Assembly (NCBI GenBank): GCA_030849465.1
Contig: JARVLF010000006.1
Location: 62,001 to 126,000 of the forward strand
Reading direction: 5' to 3'
Source: Moesziomyces globuligerus
Taxonomy: Eukaryota > Basidiomycota > Ustilaginomycetes > Ustilaginales > Ustilaginaceae
DNA length: 64,000 nt
Below are positions 17,397-27,301 of the stretch, piece after piece (position 1 is the stretch's first letter; each line of letters begins with the position of its first letter). The notes under the pieces are model-generated. The model ran no database searches. It was not told where the DNA came from and saw only the letters and a list, made by a program, of their open reading frames with translations. The translations under genes and the position numbers were made by a program.

Positions 17397-20081
17397 CTAG
17401 CTCTTGATCCGCAGCGAGCCGACCTCGGGCATCTCCTGGACGCTGGCCAGTGCTGCCTCGGCCGACGGTGCGCTGCCCGTGCCGAGCTCGGCGAGGAGTT
17501 TGGCGCTCTTGGCGCTGGCGATGCTCGAGGAGCGCGAGTGGTGCGGGCTGAGGTCGAGCGCCACCTTTTCGGTGCGCGCTGCATGGATAGCTGCCATCTG
17601 GCCCGGGCTCAGGTTGCGTTTCGGCGGCACGGGCTGCTGCGCCGGAACGCCGTTGCCGAGCTTGACCGCCTGCACCCCCACGGTCTCGGAGGCAGCCTCG
17701 AGCGAGGGCTTCTTTTTGAATGCATGCCGCTTCCCACTCGGCTCGACGGCTTCTCGGAGGAAGATCGGACTCGGCGTCGCAATGGGCGCCGGCGTCGGTG
17801 TGGCAGGCGGCGGTCCATCCAGCGGGTAGTCCCACGGGCGTGGCACGAGGGCTAGCGGCATGAACCACGTGCCGGCGATACAGACACCGTGGCCCTGGTC
17901 CTGCGCCTGGATCGCCTTGTACTCGACCTCCATGAAGGTCGAGATGTACTTGATGAACGGCAGCAGCTCGGGCACGCCGCCGCCCACGGCCATCGTCTGC
18001 AGGAACGACAGGAACGCCCCCGAGACCGAATGCGCCGTCGAGAGGTACGCCATCGAGGCCTTGGGCAGGGTGATCTCAAAGCCCCACCAGTGGACAAAGA
18101 TGGCCATGCGATCCAGCGGCGGATGGATGGCATCCATGTCCTGCGTGGCGCGGATCGCAGCGCCCGAGACGTTGGCGAGCACGTCAAAGGCTCCCGAGCT
18201 CTGTGCCGCCGTCCCGACCGGGTCGAGGATGAGCTGCAATGGCGACGAGCCCATGAGGCGCTGGCCGTCCTGCAGCGTCGGCAGGTTGGCGACCGACATG
18301 CTCTTCAGCATAGGAGGCCTAGCCTTGGAGGCCTCTTCCGAAGACCGCGACGATTCGGATGTCGCTGTGGCAGAGCGAGCGGTCAGCAAGCCGCCGACAC
18401 CCATGAGCGCTGCTGCTGCACCGGAGGCCACCGCAGTCACACTCAGTCCTGCTCCGGCCTCCTTGGAGGTGGCGTTATCGCTAGTGATCACCTGCGCCGA
18501 TTCGAGATGGTCGGCATGCCTACGGTGCGCTTCCTGCTCGCCGCAGTCCAGACAGACCATTTTGAGCGGCCGCACGCCTGGCTTGGCAGCGCCAGTGCTG
18601 GCTGGAGAGGCCGCAGCTGCCGATGCTGCTGTCGATGACGGCAGAGATGCGGCAGCTGAGGCAGCATTGCTCTCCTCAGAGGAGGGCGGCAACGACGATG
18701 TGCGGGCCTTGGGTACTGCCTTGGCTGGCGTGGCTGTCTGCTCAGCTTGGAGGGTGATCTTTCTGAGTGCTTCTTCTGCCGCGGATTTGGCCTTGCGTTC
18801 CATCGGCGGACGTCCGCCCGATTTGGTGTCGACAAGTGCGTCGACTGTGGCGCCGGGACGCTTGCGGATCTCGCTGTCGTCCTTGCTGGCAGGTCCCTCC
18901 AGCGCTGTGTCTGGCAGGTTTGTGGCGAGCACTCGCTCCTGGCCGTGCTCGCCGGCGGTGCCGATCTCAGTCTCGGGCAAGAATCTGCCCCGGCCGCTGC
19001 GAAGGGCGTCCATAGGCACAGGCATGGAGCGGAGCTCGCTGATGATGTTGTTTGCGAGGTCGACATCGAGCAGCGCCGACTTGAGCCCACGCAGCTGGGA
19101 TCGATCGACGACGGGGATGGGCTGGGCACGCGGAGCCTTCTTGTTCGCCGCTGCAGCATGCGCAGCGGAGCTGACGCGGGCAGGGACGGGATGGAGTCCC
19201 ATGCCAGCATTGATGACCTGCTCGAGCGTCTTTGCATGGCGTGCAGCCAAGGCCTGATGCTTGGTCAGCTTGACTTTGGCGGTCTTGCCCTTGTCGTGCG
19301 GAGCGCCGCTGGCAGCGACACGATGGATGCCCTTGCGGTCCCAGCGGAAGAGACGACGCTTGGCTGCGGCGGCACCTGGAAGCGCAGCACGATTCTCAAG
19401 TGCCTCGGCAGATGACGAGGTAGCATCGGAGGTGCCGGTACGGACCGAATCCGAGCTCGTCCGATGGGTCGAATGGGGGAGGTCCGAGGTGGATCTGGAC
19501 TTGAGTCCTCTCCACTTGGCGAGCTTAGCTTTGTTCTTCGACTTGCTCGAGCGGAGAGGATGGTGTTCGTCGTGGGATGTTATCGGACTGGTCGGCTGTT
19601 CCGAGGCGAGAGCAGCAAAGGCGAGCGCCTCTTCGCGTGCCAGCGCCGTTTCCTCGGTGGATGGGCTGAAGCTCACCCGATGTGGCGAAGTGGTCCGTGA
19701 TGCACGGCGGGAGGCTGGATCGCCAGGTGCGGCGAGCGCCGAGCGTTTCGGAAGCGCCTCGCTCGGAGGCGCCAACTGCTCTTCCGTCCTAGCGGTCGCC
19801 TCTTGCCAGTCTGGTTCGGTCACGACATCTTGAGAAGTTGAAGTTTGGGTGTTGTTGCTGCTTACAAGATCGAGTTCGGCATCTTCCGATACGACAGCAT
19901 CAGTAGCGGCAAGGAGATTCGTCGAGCTAGCCTTGCGTGGAGATGCGATGAACGGCAGACGCAAAGCATCTAGGCTGAATCGATTCTTCCCGCGCGCTGC
20001 TGGCGGAACGGCAAGGTCGACAGCCTCCGTCGACGGAAGCACATCGTCTGCTTTGGTGGAGGCATTGGGAGGAGTCGTCAT
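17397..20081 (-). CDS. Large uncharacterised protein, mostly disordered, with a conserved-looking C-terminal core
   Basis: An 894-residue intronless protein that I cannot assign to a named family. Residues 1-500 are rich in Ser, Ala, Lys and Pro, with phosphosite-like clusters and basic patches (SKSKNKAKLAKWRGLKSRS). Near residue 506 there is a CLDC-x5-H-x2-H-x2-H pattern that could bind zinc. Residues of about 625-750 look folded: PPLDRMAIFVHWWGFEITLP, AFLSFLQTMAVGGGVPELLP, YISTFMEVEYKAIQAQDQG, GVCIAGTWFMPLALVPRPWD. The tail is again Pro/Ala/Ser-rich. It converges on the M20 gene 130 bases away and is divergent from the SNF2 gene. Composition suggests a regulatory or scaffolding protein, but this is not demonstrated. 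Confidence 0.7.
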   Translation of the reverse strand: MTTPPNASTKADDVLPSTEAVDLAVPPAARGKNRFSLDALRLPFIASPRKASSTNLLAATDAVVSEDAELDLVSSNNTQTSTSQDVVTEPDWQEATARTEEQLAPPSEALPKRSALAAPGDPASRRASRTTSPHRVSFSPSTEETALAREEALAFAALASEQPTSPITSHDEHHPLRSSKSKNKAKLAKWRGLKSRSTSDLPHSTHRTSSDSVRTGTSDATSSSAEALENRAALPGAAAAKRRLFRWDRKGIHRVAASGAPHDKGKTAKVKLTKHQALAARHAKTLEQVINAGMGLHPVPARVSSAAHAAAANKKAPRAQPIPVVDRSQLRGLKSALLDVDLANNIISELRSMPVPMDALRSGRGRFLPETEIGTAGEHGQERVLATNLPDTALEGPASKDDSEIRKRPGATVDALVDTKSGGRPPMERKAKSAAEEALRKITLQAEQTATPAKAVPKARTSSLPPSSEESNAASAAASLPSSTAASAAAASPASTGAAKPGVRPLKMVCLDCGEQEAHRRHADHLESAQVITSDNATSKEAGAGLSVTAVASGAAAALMGVGGLLTARSATATSESSRSSEEASKARPPMLKSMSVANLPTLQDGQRLMGSSPLQLILDPVGTAAQSSGAFDVLANVSGAAIRATQDMDAIHPPLDRMAIFVHWWGFEITLPKASMAYLSTAHSVSGAFLSFLQTMAVGGGVPELLPFIKYISTFMEVEYKAIQAQDQGHGVCIAGTWFMPLALVPRPWDYPLDGPPPATPTPAPIATPSPIFLREAVEPSGKRHAFKKKPSLEAASETVGVQAVKLGNGVPAQQPVPPKRNLSPGQMAAIHAARTEKVALDLSPHHSRSSSIASAKSAKLLAELGTGSAPSAEAALASVQEMPEVGSLRIKS

Positions 20082-20897
20082 CCTGCTGAAGCGACAGCTG
20101 CTGAAGATGCCGCAAGGTATGGACAGGCCGGCTGACTATGGTGACATAGCCTGGCTTTCAGCTTGTGACAGCACAGGTGGCCGTGTTGGAGGAGGATAGC
20201 CAAGATGCCTCCAAGTGAGCAAGGACGGGCGGATGCCGAAAGAAAGGACGCCTGTCATGCGACGGCCCTTGTGATTCAGGTTCCAACTGACAAGGTGGAG
20301 GCTTGTACTGTAAAGGCAACAAATCGGCGCTGGGTTTGACCACCTTGCAATTAAGGGAATGGGCGGCTGCGGGCGCTAGGAGCCAGGTGAATGGCGGGAG
20401 AGACAGCCGAGGGTGAGAGATGTGACAAGGGGGAAAGCCGCTGGCTGTATGGGTCTGAGGAGGATGTTGTGATTCCCACGGCGGCGGGTGACTTGTTAGG
20501 GGCTTGGCGGCTTGAGTACAGTAGAACTTGCCGTCGGCCAAAAGGGGAAGGCGGCTGCATGTGCGCTGCATGCATGCATGCATGGCGCTGCACCGAGCGG
20601 TGTTGGTCTCGTCTCGGTCGCCTCAGCTGCCCCTAAACGCGTCCAGGGATTTTAGCAGGGATCAGGATGGTTATAGCTACGGCGTAACACATCGCCATGA
20701 AAAACCCCATCCACCCCTTCCACCGCTTATGCACCTGCCAGACGGACTGCGCATATCGGACAAGGGTTCAAAGCGCAGCCGGAAGAAAGTCTTAACGCCA
20801 CTGAGACTCACGGCCTCTCTGTCCACACTGACATCACCCCTTCTCACATACGTCAACAGACGCACGATACGGGCGCTGCTGCGCGTCCTCATCCACG
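20082..20897. other. Divergent promoter between the uncharacterised gene and the SNF2 gene
   Basis: About 800 bases without a credible coding frame. A self-complementary run of GCAT units (tgcatgcatgcatgcatgg, about 20568-20585) lies inside it. Confidence 0.55.
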
Positions 20898-23800
20898 ATG
20901 GCGAGCAGTAGCAGCGGTCGCTTCGGTCAACGCAGACGTTTGGAATCGTCGCTGCGGAAACCGAACGCCTCCGTCTGGCCGATTCAACTCCTGGATCGAG
21001 GCAAGGATCGGTCCAAGCTCTGGCCATCTCCTGCCGACAGCCTGAGGCGCTTCACGTATATCCCACTGCCTCGATTAGACTTCGAAGATGTCTCCTTCTT
21101 CGTCGACTTTGACTTGATAGCTGCAAAGCTCGGCGTGGACCTTTCCAGCGAGGAGCATGGCCACGGCGGTGTTGGCGCCAAACGCCGCCATCCCTCGTCG
21201 GAGCACGACGACCATCGGCTTAAGAAAAGCGTCAAAGGCAACGGTGAAGTTCCAGCCACCGGCGACGGTGCCGTGGACGTGGCCGAAGTCATCGACACGC
21301 ACTGCCTCTTCCGCGTCAATGCCCGAGAAGCCCTCGACATCGACACTGTGCTCGCGCTCAAACAGCACTTGGAACAGCCTTCGAATCAAGGTCGCCTGCC
21401 CATCGCCGATGTCACCCTCGCCGTTGAGGATTGCCCGCCTGGCCGGCCCGAAGAGACCGTCATACGTCATGTCATTCAACTCTGCGACTGCGATTCCGGC
21501 TCTCTTGTCGCCGTGTTACCTCTTTTGTCGGACGCGGCCTCGAACGATGCAAAGGTCGACTTGCACAGTCTCACAAACGGTCAATGGATCTCCTCGCTCT
21601 CCAAGTTGACGTCCAAGCAGGCTGTCACTCTGAGTACAAGTCTCGAGCTTTGCTCGCATCCGCCACAGATGCAGCAAGCGACCGCTGGCTCCCTCTTTCT
21701 CAAACTGACGTTGCGTGTCCAATCCGTCGTATCGAGCCAAGCTTCCGGCACTTTGGCAGCTAACCGCATCCTTGACATGGCTCGACTCGTCCGTTTCGCC
21801 CTTCCGATGCCAGACTCCGTCGAAACAGCGGGTCACAGTCCAGACATCGACCCTGCATTGCAAGACACAGAAGTCGACGCCAGTTTCGTCTACCGCAACC
21901 TAAGACCGGCATCTTTCGATCCATCCGAAGCAGTTCAGCCCGAAGATCTCGTCCCTACGCTGCTTCCCTTCCAGAAACGATCCACTGCCTTCGTTCTGGG
22001 TCGCGAGGGGCTCGTCTTTGATGCCAACGGCCATCTTGTCAAGACGGATCGCATCTTCAGCCACGAGGGCCCTGGCGATCTCGGGCTCTGGTGGAGCTAT
22101 TTGGACTCGCATCTGTACTACAACTGGATCGAGGCGAGATTTGTCCGCGATCCGTCTCTCACCCGAGTCAGCAACTGTCGAGGCGCCATGCTTGCCGAGG
22201 AGATGGGACTCGGAAAGACGGTTGAGGCCGTCGCTCTCATGCTTCTCAACCCGGACCCGGATGCAGCCTTGCGACCTGGCTGGTACGATGAACGCAACGA
22301 GATCGACGTGGTGCCAACAAAGACCACGCTCATCGTAGCCCCCGAGACCTTGCGCACCCAGTGGACGGAGGAGATCGAGCAGCATGCTCCCGGCCTTTCC
22401 GTCTACTCGTATCCGGGCCGAGCCAAAGCGGAGAAAGACGTGCCTGAAGGTCTCACATGGGAGCAGTGGGCTCAGCGCTTCGACGTTATGATCGTCTCGT
22501 ACAACAGCCTCTCTCGCGAACTCAGTAGCGCTCAGACCGAACCCTCGCGGTCACGGCGCCGCGAACGCAAGTACGAGCGCCCGCGCAGCCCGCTTGTCAA
22601 GCTGCACTTTCATCGCGTCCTCATGGATGAGGTTCAGATGATTGGCACGTCCAGGGCCGCCGAGACGGTAGCGATGATATCGCGTGGCTCCTCCGTCGCC
22701 GTCTCGGGTACCCCGGTGAAGAAGATCGATGACCTGAAATCTTGCTTCCGCTTCCTCAAGGTACCTGGCTACTTGGCGACTCCGGCCGAGTGGCAGGCCA
22801 TTCTGGATCCTCTGCTCGCCCCTGAGCTGGTGCGTGTGCTCCGGACGATCGGAACGCGACATACGAAAGCACAGGTTGCCAACGAGATGTCGTTGCCTTT
22901 GCAGACTCGCTCGGTGATTCCAATCGATTTCACCTCGATCGAAGCGGCATTCTACGCCGATGTCTGGAAGGATGCTCTCAACGAGACGGCGTACACGGCG
23001 GAGGGCGATCCCCAGACAACGGACCATCGGATGGACGTGGCCAAGATGCGTCAGCACCTCTTGCTCCTCCGTCAAGCTTGCACGCATCCGCAAGTCGCCC
23101 TCCAGTTTCGAGGCGGCGTCGTCGGGTCCAAGAATTTGCGCAGCATTGACGAAGTGCTCGAACTCATGATCGACTCGACGCGCAACGAGCTCCACAGCAC
23201 CAGGGCTCAATGGTTCGATCGACGAGTGCACCGCAACATCCTCTCGCTCTACCGACGTGACGAGGACCAGCGCATCTTGGCCGCCTCTCAATTCGGCGAC
23301 ATCGAGAACGAGATCCATCACAACGTTGCTGTGCTCGAGCAAGAGATTCGCGATGCCGGTACCAGCGGACCTCTCTATCGCTTTACCCCGGACGACATTG
23401 AGCTGGAGCAAAGAGCAGAAGCGCGCCGGAAGCGACTCGGCCTCACTGGCTTCGAAAGCATGGATGGCTTGGAGGGCGACCCGGCGCTTGTGGCTCTCAT
23501 TCAGGACCCCGAGGCCTATCAAACGCTGATGGACAAGCGCAGAGCACGTGCGAATCACGTCACGCAGCTCAAGGCGCACTTGCGAAGTCTGCTCATGCGG
23601 CTGCATCGACTCTTGCAGTTCTTGGGCAACCTTTATTACCAGCGCGGCGAGTTCCTGGACGAGCAGGTTCAAGCAACCGTCCGGAAATCGCCACAAGTGC
23701 AGCCTCAGGAACACGAAACAGCACAGGCTGGACATGTGAAGCTTGAACAGGATAACGAGGGCGCGCCAGGTCTGGCACCCATCACGCAGCCTGTCGCCGC

Positions 23801-26138
23801 TCAAATGAAGGCCGCCGGCGGAAACGAGAGGTGCGCAATCAAGGACTCTGTCGATCCGAGCGCCGCGGAGCTGACGGACATCAAGCCTCTGATGAGCCCG
23901 CAACGCCAGGCGCTCAAAGACAAGGAGGATGCTGCGTATGCCAAGGCGGAGAAGGTGCGACAGCGATTGCTAATCGAGGCCGGCGAGGAGGTGCAAGCGG
24001 CTGTGGTCAAGATGAACCGTGAACAAGTGCAGCTGGACGCGGCAGCGTTGCGAGCATCGGATGCGACCTTTGAAGCGGGGAGCGGCGGCATCCGAAGCAG
24101 CGAGGCGTACGCCATGCTCTCCGAGACGGTGCAACTGCTCAACGAGCACGCCCAGGTGCTCTTCCGCTGGCGCGAGAGCATCATGACTCGCCTTGCGCGC
24201 GCGGTGAATCGCGACGTCAGCCTCGAGCGCGAAGACGACGATCAGTACCAAGAGAATCTCGATACCCAGGCCGAAGCCGAGGTGCTGCTGGAGATGTACC
24301 GCCCACTGCTTTCCGAGCGCGAAAAGATTCTGAAAGGGGGCATCGCTGTCGGCGCCACTGATCGACCTCGCCTCTTCAAAGAGCTGGAAGAGGCGGTGCG
24401 GATAGCGCGCCAGAATGACCTCATGGGGATCCAGCCCGAAACGGAAGCAGACGAAGAGCTCATTCGCGTGCAGAAGCAGCAGCTGACGCACTTCAAGACG
24501 CTCGACCAGGAGCGCAAGTCGGTCTCGATCGTCAGCATCTCGCAGTCGTTTGGCGGCATCATCGAGCAGCTCAAAGGCATTCGCGAGAGGAGCCTCAGTA
24601 CCACAGAATCGGTGCTGGCCAACCAAGCCTATACAGAAGCACGACGGATCGTGACGGAGCAGTCCAAGCACCTCGACAAGCTTCGGAACGAAGAAAAGAT
24701 GCTGCTGACGTCGCTCTTCAATGCACGAAGCCGCTATTTCAAGGAGATCCAGGTGCTCTCGGACACGGTGCGCGATCCGACGTTTTCGGACCTCGAGCGC
24801 AGCATCACTGCAACGCAGAAAGAGGAGGTGGAAGCGCTCACCAAGGTCGACGAGCTGGAGCGGCGGTTACGCTACCTGCTGCATCTGCAGATGGTGCAGT
24901 CGGCGGACGAGCTGGATGAGGAGGCCAAGACCTGCAACATCTGCACCGATCCCATCGAGACGGGCATCCTGACCAACAAGTGCGGCCACGTCTGCTGCGA
25001 AGACTGCTGGAAGGAGTGGCAGTCGCAGGGACATCGCACGTGCGTCCTGTGTCAGACGCGCGTGCTGCCGAACGAGGTGCATCGCATCATCTACCCTACT
25101 TCGCGGGCGGTGGAGAAGCTTGATAAGGCCGTTACGCTGACACAAGGATCAGGAGCAGTTGGCTCGACCGCCGACAGGCCCGGCACGAGCCCTCTGGCTG
25201 TGCGGTACAACGAGCTGGACGACGGTCTGCGAGGCGTGCTCAACCGACTGGCGACGCAGGGCCGGTTCGGATCCAAGATCGACCACGTGGTCAAGCACGT
25301 CCTCCACATCCTCCGCACTACGGGCGAGAAGTCGCTGATCTTTTCGTCGTTCGGACGAGGTCTGGACGTGGTGGCGCAGGCGCTGACGGCCAACGGGCTG
25401 CGCTACGTGCGTCTGACGGGCGCGGGCAAGTCCGGCAGCGAGTCGGCCAAGCTCTTCCGGAGCGATCCGAGCATCCACGTGATGCTGCTGCACTCGGAGG
25501 CGCAGAGCTCCGGGCTGAATCTGCTGGCGGCGTCGCACATCCACATCCTCGAGCCGCTGCTCAACACGAGTCTCGAGCTGCAGGCCATCGGACGCGTACA
25601 CCGCATCGGACAGACCAAGGAGACGAGCATCTGGTGCTACTACGTCAGGGATACGGTCGAAGAGAGGATCCTCGCGCTCTCGGCGTACAAGGGCCAGAGT
25701 CTGTACCTCGCAGGGCGCAATACGAGCGCGACGGAAGCATCGACCTCTCTGACCGCCTCGACGAGCAACAGGGCGTCAGCCGCAGAGCAGGCGCGGCAGG
25801 ACGCCCAAAAGTGGTCCGCGTTTGGCAAAGCGGCTGCGGTGGGCAAAGCGGGCGCCATGCGCGGCGACATGACCAGCAACACCGCCGAGTTACTCGCGTG
25901 CTTCTTTGCGCGCTACCTGCCGCGCCTCGGCAAGCTCTCGACCGTGCATCTGCCAGCGGGCGCTGCAGAGGCCACCGCGAGCAGCAGCAAGGACACGCAG
26001 GTGGACGCGGTCGCAACGCTGTCCACCCCGCACAGCAATCGCGGCCATGTGCCCGCCGAGGCGGAGGACGAACGAGCTCAGCTGCGTAGGGCCCGGCTGG
26101 CCGCGCTCGAGCAGCGTCAGTCGAACAACCGGTCCTAG
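20898..26138 (+). CDS. SHPRH/Irc20-type SNF2 ATPase with RING finger
   Basis: A 1,746-residue intronless protein. The SNF2 ATPase N-lobe carries Walker A as EEMGLGKTVEA (Lys440) and Walker B as MDEVQMIG (Asp577-Gln580). A very long helical insertion follows (about residues 830-1340), then a C3HC4 RING finger at about 1346-1385 (CNIC, CGHVCCEDCW, CVLC), then the C-lobe helicase domain (LIFSSFGRGLDVVAQAL, LLHSEAQSSGLNL and AIGRVHRIGQTKET). A RING inserted between the two helicase lobes is the hallmark of SHPRH in animals and Irc20 in yeast, a chromatin-associated E3 ligase that modifies PCNA or recombination factors. The shorter size suits an Irc20-like fungal form; no linker-histone or PHD module was evident. 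The protein is expected in the nucleus. Confidence 0.93.
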   Translation: MASSSSGRFGQRRRLESSLRKPNASVWPIQLLDRGKDRSKLWPSPADSLRRFTYIPLPRLDFEDVSFFVDFDLIAAKLGVDLSSEEHGHGGVGAKRRHPSSEHDDHRLKKSVKGNGEVPATGDGAVDVAEVIDTHCLFRVNAREALDIDTVLALKQHLEQPSNQGRLPIADVTLAVEDCPPGRPEETVIRHVIQLCDCDSGSLVAVLPLLSDAASNDAKVDLHSLTNGQWISSLSKLTSKQAVTLSTSLELCSHPPQMQQATAGSLFLKLTLRVQSVVSSQASGTLAANRILDMARLVRFALPMPDSVETAGHSPDIDPALQDTEVDASFVYRNLRPASFDPSEAVQPEDLVPTLLPFQKRSTAFVLGREGLVFDANGHLVKTDRIFSHEGPGDLGLWWSYLDSHLYYNWIEARFVRDPSLTRVSNCRGAMLAEEMGLGKTVEAVALMLLNPDPDAALRPGWYDERNEIDVVPTKTTLIVAPETLRTQWTEEIEQHAPGLSVYSYPGRAKAEKDVPEGLTWEQWAQRFDVMIVSYNSLSRELSSAQTEPSRSRRRERKYERPRSPLVKLHFHRVLMDEVQMIGTSRAAETVAMISRGSSVAVSGTPVKKIDDLKSCFRFLKVPGYLATPAEWQAILDPLLAPELVRVLRTIGTRHTKAQVANEMSLPLQTRSVIPIDFTSIEAAFYADVWKDALNETAYTAEGDPQTTDHRMDVAKMRQHLLLLRQACTHPQVALQFRGGVVGSKNLRSIDEVLELMIDSTRNELHSTRAQWFDRRVHRNILSLYRRDEDQRILAASQFGDIENEIHHNVAVLEQEIRDAGTSGPLYRFTPDDIELEQRAEARRKRLGLTGFESMDGLEGDPALVALIQDPEAYQTLMDKRRARANHVTQLKAHLRSLLMRLHRLLQFLGNLYYQRGEFLDEQVQATVRKSPQVQPQEHETAQAGHVKLEQDNEGAPGLAPITQPVAAQMKAAGGNERCAIKDSVDPSAAELTDIKPLMSPQRQALKDKEDAAYAKAEKVRQRLLIEAGEEVQAAVVKMNREQVQLDAAALRASDATFEAGSGGIRSSEAYAMLSETVQLLNEHAQVLFRWRESIMTRLARAVNRDVSLEREDDDQYQENLDTQAEAEVLLEMYRPLLSEREKILKGGIAVGATDRPRLFKELEEAVRIARQNDLMGIQPETEADEELIRVQKQQLTHFKTLDQERKSVSIVSISQSFGGIIEQLKGIRERSLSTTESVLANQAYTEARRIVTEQSKHLDKLRNEEKMLLTSLFNARSRYFKEIQVLSDTVRDPTFSDLERSITATQKEEVEALTKVDELERRLRYLLHLQMVQSADELDEEAKTCNICTDPIETGILTNKCGHVCCEDCWKEWQSQGHRTCVLCQTRVLPNEVHRIIYPTSRAVEKLDKAVTLTQGSGAVGSTADRPGTSPLAVRYNELDDGLRGVLNRLATQGRFGSKIDHVVKHVLHILRTTGEKSLIFSSFGRGLDVVAQALTANGLRYVRLTGAGKSGSESAKLFRSDPSIHVMLLHSEAQSSGLNLLAASHIHILEPLLNTSLELQAIGRVHRIGQTKETSIWCYYVRDTVEERILALSAYKGQSLYLAGRNTSATEASTSLTASTSNRASAAEQARQDAQKWSAFGKAAAVGKAGAMRGDMTSNTAELLACFFARYLPRLGKLSTVHLPAGAAEATASSSKDTQVDAVATLSTPHSNRGHVPAEAEDERAQLRRARLAALEQRQSNNRS

Positions 26139-26220
26139 AAATGTGCCGAGTCAAAGCGGATTCGCATCTGCGCTTGGCATTGCAGTGTACTCTATATTCC
26201 TCTTCCTTCTCAAGAGTCGT

Positions 26221-27004
26221 CTATGGTAGCGGCTTGGAGAAGAGATAGCCGGTCCAGGGCAGCCCCGGTCCGTGCTTGTCGGGGACATCGAAAGGACCGA
26301 CGGGCTTGAAACCGAGACGCTCGTAGTACCTGTCGCGGACCCAAACACGGCGTTCTGATGAGCATGCAGTTGAAAAGTGCGAACCAGAGTCACAGACGAA
26401 CCTACTTTATCAAACCGTCGCCGTTGCCGCGCCAGCAGTCTCCATAGAAAGTCTTCTTGCCGAGAGCCATACCCTGGCGCTGTGCCAGGGGGATGAGCTG
26501 CCCCGCGGCGCCCTTTGCGAGCTCGCCGGTTCGGCGGTCCGAGATGAGGTAGTTGAGGTAGACAAAGTCGCGCGCCTGCTTGGCACCTTGTGCGACGAGA
26601 GCATCGGGGACGTAGTTTGGAAACTCGCAGGAGACGCCGAGTGCGGCGACTCTAGTCCAGAGTCCATCGGGGCCGTGGACCTCGTAGAGCACGAGATGTT
26701 TCCAGTCGTGCGAATCGGCGGAGAGGTCGGGCTGCGAGGTGCGGTTGAGGTCGTAGCTGCGCTGCGCGTACGAGGCGAACAGGGGCTTGACGCTGGGCCG
26801 TTCCGAGAAGGGCGTCTTGCCCCACTGCGCCTCGGAGCCGATCGAAGCGAGGTACGGCAGCGCCGAGTCAAACGCATGGATGACAAAGTCGACATCGCTC
26901 TCGTCGGCGTTGGCGACGCCGAGCTCGACGAGCGTTTGCGATGGACCGGTCTCGGGCTGGGCAGTGCGCAGCCTCGCCGCGCCGTTCTGCAAGAGCTCGA
27001 TCAT
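26221..27004 (-). CDS. GNAT-fold N-acetyltransferase, two exons
   Basis: Exon 1 27004-26406, intron 26405-26330 (donor GTAGGT, acceptor GACAG), exon 2 26329-26221; 235 residues. Splicing joins GNGDGLIK to YYERLGFKPVG, recreating the typical GNAT beta7 signature (YYERLGF). Reading past the donor gives an immediate stop, so the intron is needed. Exon 1 contains HLVLYEVHG, RVAALGVSCEFPNY and DFVYLNYLISDRRTGELAKGAAGQLIPLA, in the order expected of a GNAT central sheet; the acetyl-CoA loop is degenerate. The frame stays open upstream to 27241, but the ATG at 27004 starts the folded part. Substrate unknown. It is divergent from the fluoride exporter, 297 bases apart. Confidence 0.78.
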
Positions 27005-27301
27005 GTCAAACAAACCGGGATGGTGTTGCTGCGGTAAGATGGCGAGATGCCAAGGCGAGGTCAGGTCGGCTGATCCGATATCTCGGCCTCTAGGTCGGAG
27101 GTGCGAGATGCGTGCCTGATCAGATGCAATGCGCCCCAACCGCGTGGCAGCAGCGTGGAGCGGAGAATGCCGAATCCGACCGTCGGTTGACAACGCGACT
27201 TTTGTTTTTGGTGCGATGGATGTTTGGGTCCGCAGCTTCATCTCGGCCTGTGCGCATTGCCACCATCATCATCACATTCCATCGCGCCCGCGGCGGCAAG
27301 G

